64,000 nt of DNA from the NCBI RefSeq assembly GCF_014647795.1, contig NZ_BMPW01000006.1:124001-188000 (forward strand), written 5' to 3'. The notes under the pieces were generated by a model, which saw nothing but the letters and a program-made list of their open reading frames with translations, had not been told where the DNA came from and did not search any database. The DNA comes from Actinoplanes campanulatus. Its GTDB lineage: Bacteria; Actinomycetota; Actinomycetes; Mycobacteriales; Micromonosporaceae. Each line of letters opens with the position of its first letter. Positions within the stretch are counted from its first letter, which is position 1. Both the position numbers and the translations under genes were made by a program. Below are positions 60,479 to 64,000 of this stretch, one piece after another.

Positions 60479-60646
60479 ATGGCGGCGATGAAGCCGCGGA
60501 CGGGCGATGGTCCGCTGGAGGTCACCAAGGAGGGTCGTGGCATCGTCATGCGCGTCCCGCTGGAAGGTGGTGGCCGTCTCGTCGTTGAGATGACTCCGGA
60601 CGAGGCCAACGCGCTGGGTGACGCGTTGAAGTCGATCGCCGGCTGA
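60479..60646 (+). CDS. DUF3117 conserved small protein
   Basis: 55 residues from ATG 60479 with GAGGGGAGA. The sequence MAAMKPRTGDGPLEVTKEGR, then GIVMRVPLEGGGRLVVEMTP and LGDALKSIAG is nearly invariant among actinobacteria (DUF3117). The role is unknown; strong conservation suggests a basic function. It is monocistronic, ending at a strong terminator. The frame is open upstream but that part is not conserved. Confidence 0.95.
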   Translation: MAAMKPRTGDGPLEVTKEGRGIVMRVPLEGGGRLVVEMTPDEANALGDALKSIAG

Positions 60647-60657
60647 CGTTTCACGCG

Positions 60658-60695
60658 AGCCCGCCGGTACGGTACCGCCCGTACCGGCGGGCTTT
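60658..60695 (+). terminator. Strong terminator after the DUF3117 gene
   Basis: Perfect 15-bp stem AGCCCGCCGGTACGG (60658-60672) with CCGTACCGGCGGGCT (60679-60693), loop TACCGC, then TTT. Confidence 0.92.
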
Positions 60696-60723
60696 CCACG
60701 TCTCAGGGAAAGGTCATCCTCCC

Positions 60724-62110
<1,387 letters not shown>

Positions 62111-62127
<17 letters not shown>

Positions 62128-62206
62128 GTTGCTGGCGAGGGCTCCGAAAACGGCTAGGCGAAGCCGTGGTCGTTTTCGGAGCCCTCGCCAGCAACGGGCG
62201 TATCCC
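62111..62206. repeat. Palindromic intergenic element, family 2 copy 2
   Basis: A 96-base hairpin. Outer arms GGGATACGCCC (62111-62121) and GGGCGTATCCC (62196-62206); inner arms TTGCTGGCGAGGGC (62129-62142) and GCCCTCGCCAGCAA (62181-62194); core CCGAAAACG with CGTTTTCGG; loop 62153-62170 reads, on the opposite strand, ACCACGGCTTCGCCTAGC, nearly the same as the loop of copy 1. The pepA stop codon lies in the bulge between outer and inner arms, exactly as the isomerase stop does in copy 1. Confidence 0.85.
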
Positions 62207-62220
62207 GGCTGCGCTACCTG

Positions 62221-62922
62221 TCAGCGCTTGACGGCGGTCAGAAGACCGGCGCCTGACGGGATCACCGCGGGGATCCAGTCCTCGGACTCACGGATCGCCT
62301 TGACCGTCTCCCGGATGGTCAGGGTGTCCACGTCCCGGGCGGACGGGTCGCTGATCCGCCCGCCCGCGTGCGCCCCGTTCACGATCAGCACCCCGCCCGG
62401 CCGGAGCAGGCGCAGGGCGGCCTCGGTGCAGGCGGCGAACTCGGTGGTGTCGGCGTCCACGAAGATCAGGTCGTAGACGCCGTCGGCCAGCCGGGGCAGC
62501 ACGTTCAGGGCACGGCCGCTGATGATCCGGGTACGGGAGGACGCGTACCCCGCCTCCAGGAAGATCCGCCGGGCGATCCGCTGGTGCTCGTGCTCGACGT
62601 CGATGGTGGTGAGCACCCCGTCCGGGCGCATGCCACGGAGCAGCCAGATGCCGCTCACGCCCGTACCGGTGCCGATCTCGACCACCGCCTTGGCGCTGCC
62701 CGCCGCGGCCAGCAGGCGCAGCACGGAGCCGGCGCCGGGGGAGACACAGGGCAGGCCGAGCTCGTGTGCCAGGGCACGCGCGGTCTGCAGGACCGGGTCC
62801 TCGGTGGCGTAGGTCTCGGCGAACGGCGTCGATTGCGCCGCCGGCTGACCGAATGAACGAGCGGGACCGATGATGACGACCTCCGTACGAGCGTTTGTGA
62901 TGCCCGCGGCGGAACCACGCAC
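62221..62922 (-). CDS. O-methyltransferase family protein (Rv1220c-like)
   Basis: 233 residues. Class I methyltransferase of the O-methyltransferase 3 family: AVVEIGTGTGVSGIWLLRGM is the SAM motif, VLTTIDVEHEHQRIARRIFL the acidic strand-2 residue, LIFVDADTTEFAACTEAALR motif IV and LRPGGVLIVNGAHAGGRI motif V. In mycobacteria the homologue Rv1220c precedes sigE, rseA and htrA. Here it is divergent from an HtrA protease gene but sigE and rseA are not between them. Confidence 0.92.
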   Translation of the reverse strand: MRGSAAGITNARTEVVIIGPARSFGQPAAQSTPFAETYATEDPVLQTARALAHELGLPCVSPGAGSVLRLLAAAGSAKAVVEIGTGTGVSGIWLLRGMRPDGVLTTIDVEHEHQRIARRIFLEAGYASSRTRIISGRALNVLPRLADGVYDLIFVDADTTEFAACTEAALRLLRPGGVLIVNGAHAGGRISDPSARDVDTLTIRETVKAIRESEDWIPAVIPSGAGLLTAVKR

Positions 62923-63082
62923 ATCGGATAAGAGAGTAGAGCGATGTTCTCCGGTGACGCACTGCGCCGTCGATGGATAAAGGGGGTCACCCGGCTCGGG
63001 CGGACCCGTGGCAAGGTGGGTACCGGCGGATACGTGTCATCCTGGAGAGCGCGGATCCGGGCGAGCGGATGGAGGCACCGAC

Positions 63083-64000
63083 GTGACCGACGGCTGGAAC
63101 TGGCGCCGGCCACCGACGCCGCCTGCCCACGGCGCCCCGCAGTCCACGACTCCCGGCCGGTCCTCCGGGCCCGAGCCAGACTCGCCCTGGTGGTCCGGCA
63201 CGACGACCGACCCGTGGCGTGATCCGTACGCTCCGTCAGCGGTGGTCCTGCCCACCCCATTGGCCGGCGGAGGGGCCCCGGAGCCGGTCTCCGATCCCGA
63301 CGCGCCCCGCCGATCATGGGCGCCGATCATCGTGATCTGCCTGGTCACCGCCCTGCTGGCGGGTGGCATCGGCGGCACGCTCGGGTTCGTCTTCGCGGTT
63401 CGCGGCGGGTATGCCGCGAGCGGCGGGACCCAGCTCGGCGCGTCCGGCGGGCAGATCCCGGAAAATACGCAGCGTGCACCCGAGTCCCTCGCCGGAGTGG
63501 CCGAGCGGGTCATGCCGAGCGTCGTCACGGTCCGGGTCAGCGGGGCGATCGGCTCCGGTTTCGTGGTGTCCACGGACGGTTACGTGATCACCAACGACCA
63601 CGTGGTCGAGGGCGCCGACGAGAGCTTGTCGGTCTCCTTCCACGACGGCTCCACGGCCACCGCGAAACTGATCGGCCGCGACCCGGAGTCCGATGTCGCA
63701 GTGATCAAAGTCGCAAAGAGCGGCCTCACGCCGGTCTCGCTCGGCAACTCCGACGACATCGCGGTCGGGGACCCGGTGCTCGCCTTCGGTTCGCCCCTCG
63801 CGCTCGTCAACACGGTCACCCAGGGCATCGTGAGCGCCCTGGACCGGCCCATCCAGGCCGGCGAGGGTGGCACCACCCGCTACTACGCGGCCATCCAGAC
63901 CGACGCCGCGGTCAACCAGGGCAACTCCGGCGGGCCGCTGGTCAACGCGGGCGGCCAGGTGGTCGGGGTCAACTCGGTGATCCGCTCGGTCGGTGGCGCC
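63083..64000 (+). CDS. HtrA-like membrane serine protease (3' end cut by window edge)
   Basis: Frame open from GTG 63083, with GGAGG upstream, to the window end: 306 residues seen. The N-terminus is Pro/Ser/Trp-rich and cytoplasmic, then one membrane helix (WAPIIVICLVTALLAGGIGG). The trypsin-like S1C domain follows with the triad His (GYVITNDHVVEGADE), Asp (DPESDVAVIKVAK) and Ser (VNQGNSGGPLVNAGGQVVGV). A C-terminal PDZ domain is expected beyond the edge. The protein handles envelope protein quality control outside the membrane. Confidence 0.94.
   Translation, partial: MTDGWNWRRPPTPPAHGAPQSTTPGRSSGPEPDSPWWSGTTTDPWRDPYAPSAVVLPTPLAGGGAPEPVSDPDAPRRSWAPIIVICLVTALLAGGIGGTLGFVFAVRGGYAASGGTQLGASGGQIPENTQRAPESLAGVAERVMPSVVTVRVSGAIGSGFVVSTDGYVITNDHVVEGADESLSVSFHDGSTATAKLIGRDPESDVAVIKVAKSGLTPVSLGNSDDIAVGDPVLAFGSPLALVNTVTQGIVSALDRPIQAGEGGTTRYYAAIQTDAAVNQGNSGGPLVNAGGQVVGVNSVIRSVGGA

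Noticed and set aside
62944-63222. Small Arg-rich frame before the HtrA gene, considered as rseA-like
   Set aside because: It overlaps the HtrA start in another frame, has no zinc-binding anti-sigma motif and no conserved segment.

Overview
This is high-GC actinobacterial chromosome, most likely from Actinoplanes or a close motile Micromonosporaceae relative. The reasons are a full flagellar locus beside a BldN/RsbN-type developmental sigma pair, mycothiol synthesis (mshA), SenX3-RegX3 and a rex-hemACD cluster. Flagellar promoter motifs also match those I recall from Actinoplanes missouriensis. I see no phage, insertion sequence, CRISPR array, tRNA or rRNA.

Region 1 (1-12,865) is flagellar. 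Two divergent units leave 8,975-9,218: leftward fliC, fliD, fliS and a fliT-like gene up to a strong terminator, then flgB-flgC-fliE-fliF-fliG-fliH-fliI from its own promoter; rightward a flgN-like gene, flgK, flgL and fliW, then csrA after a hairpin. Three promoters of the form CTCA-N16/17-GCCGA drive fliC, flgN and flgB, and a TcrA-box-like direct repeat lies just upstream of the flgB promoter. GGA motifs in the fliC leader plus adjacent fliW and csrA suggest FliW-CsrA-flagellin feedback.

Region 2 (12,900-20,200) is mixed: a PHP-domain protein, an SRPBCC protein, a PAS histidine kinase, a zinc-ribbon-like DUF7455 protein, a secreted subtilase, a lone receiver protein, a methyltransferase and an SDR oxidoreductase.

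Region 3 (20,300-46,400) follows the mycobacterial Rv0486-Rv0512 order as I remember it: mshA, ybjN-like gene, gpmA, senX3-regX3, the Rv0495c-like gene, a sugar-phosphate isomerase, an excisionase-type HTH protein, ribosomal bS22, an epimerase and an acyltransferase, then hemA-hemC-hemD-hemB. Between these lie phoU, proline dehydrogenase, rsbN-bldN, an acyl-CoA ligase, a glutaredoxin, a HAD phosphatase and rex. PHO-like boxes sit between phoU and senX3, and a near-perfect Rex operator precedes rex-hemACD.

Region 4 (46,400-64,000) has a lytic transglycosylase, an FmdB zinc ribbon, a large class III cyclase-STAND ATPase, a phospholipase A2, a K+ channel, korAB, an orphan nuoA, a DivIVA-like membrane protein, tag, an enoyl-CoA hydratase with paaX, a DUF3117 protein, leucyl aminopeptidase, an O-methyltransferase and the start of an HtrA protease.

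The least explained signal is a set of about 100-bp hairpins in four convergent gene junctions. They form two families (24,780 with 45,223; 29,589 with 62,111). In each, loop and partial stem sequences are conserved while other stem segments differ between copies but still pair perfectly. They touch or enclose the stop codon of a neighbouring gene. They probably end transcription in both directions, but conserved cores combined with re-paired arms point to an unrecognised repeat type.
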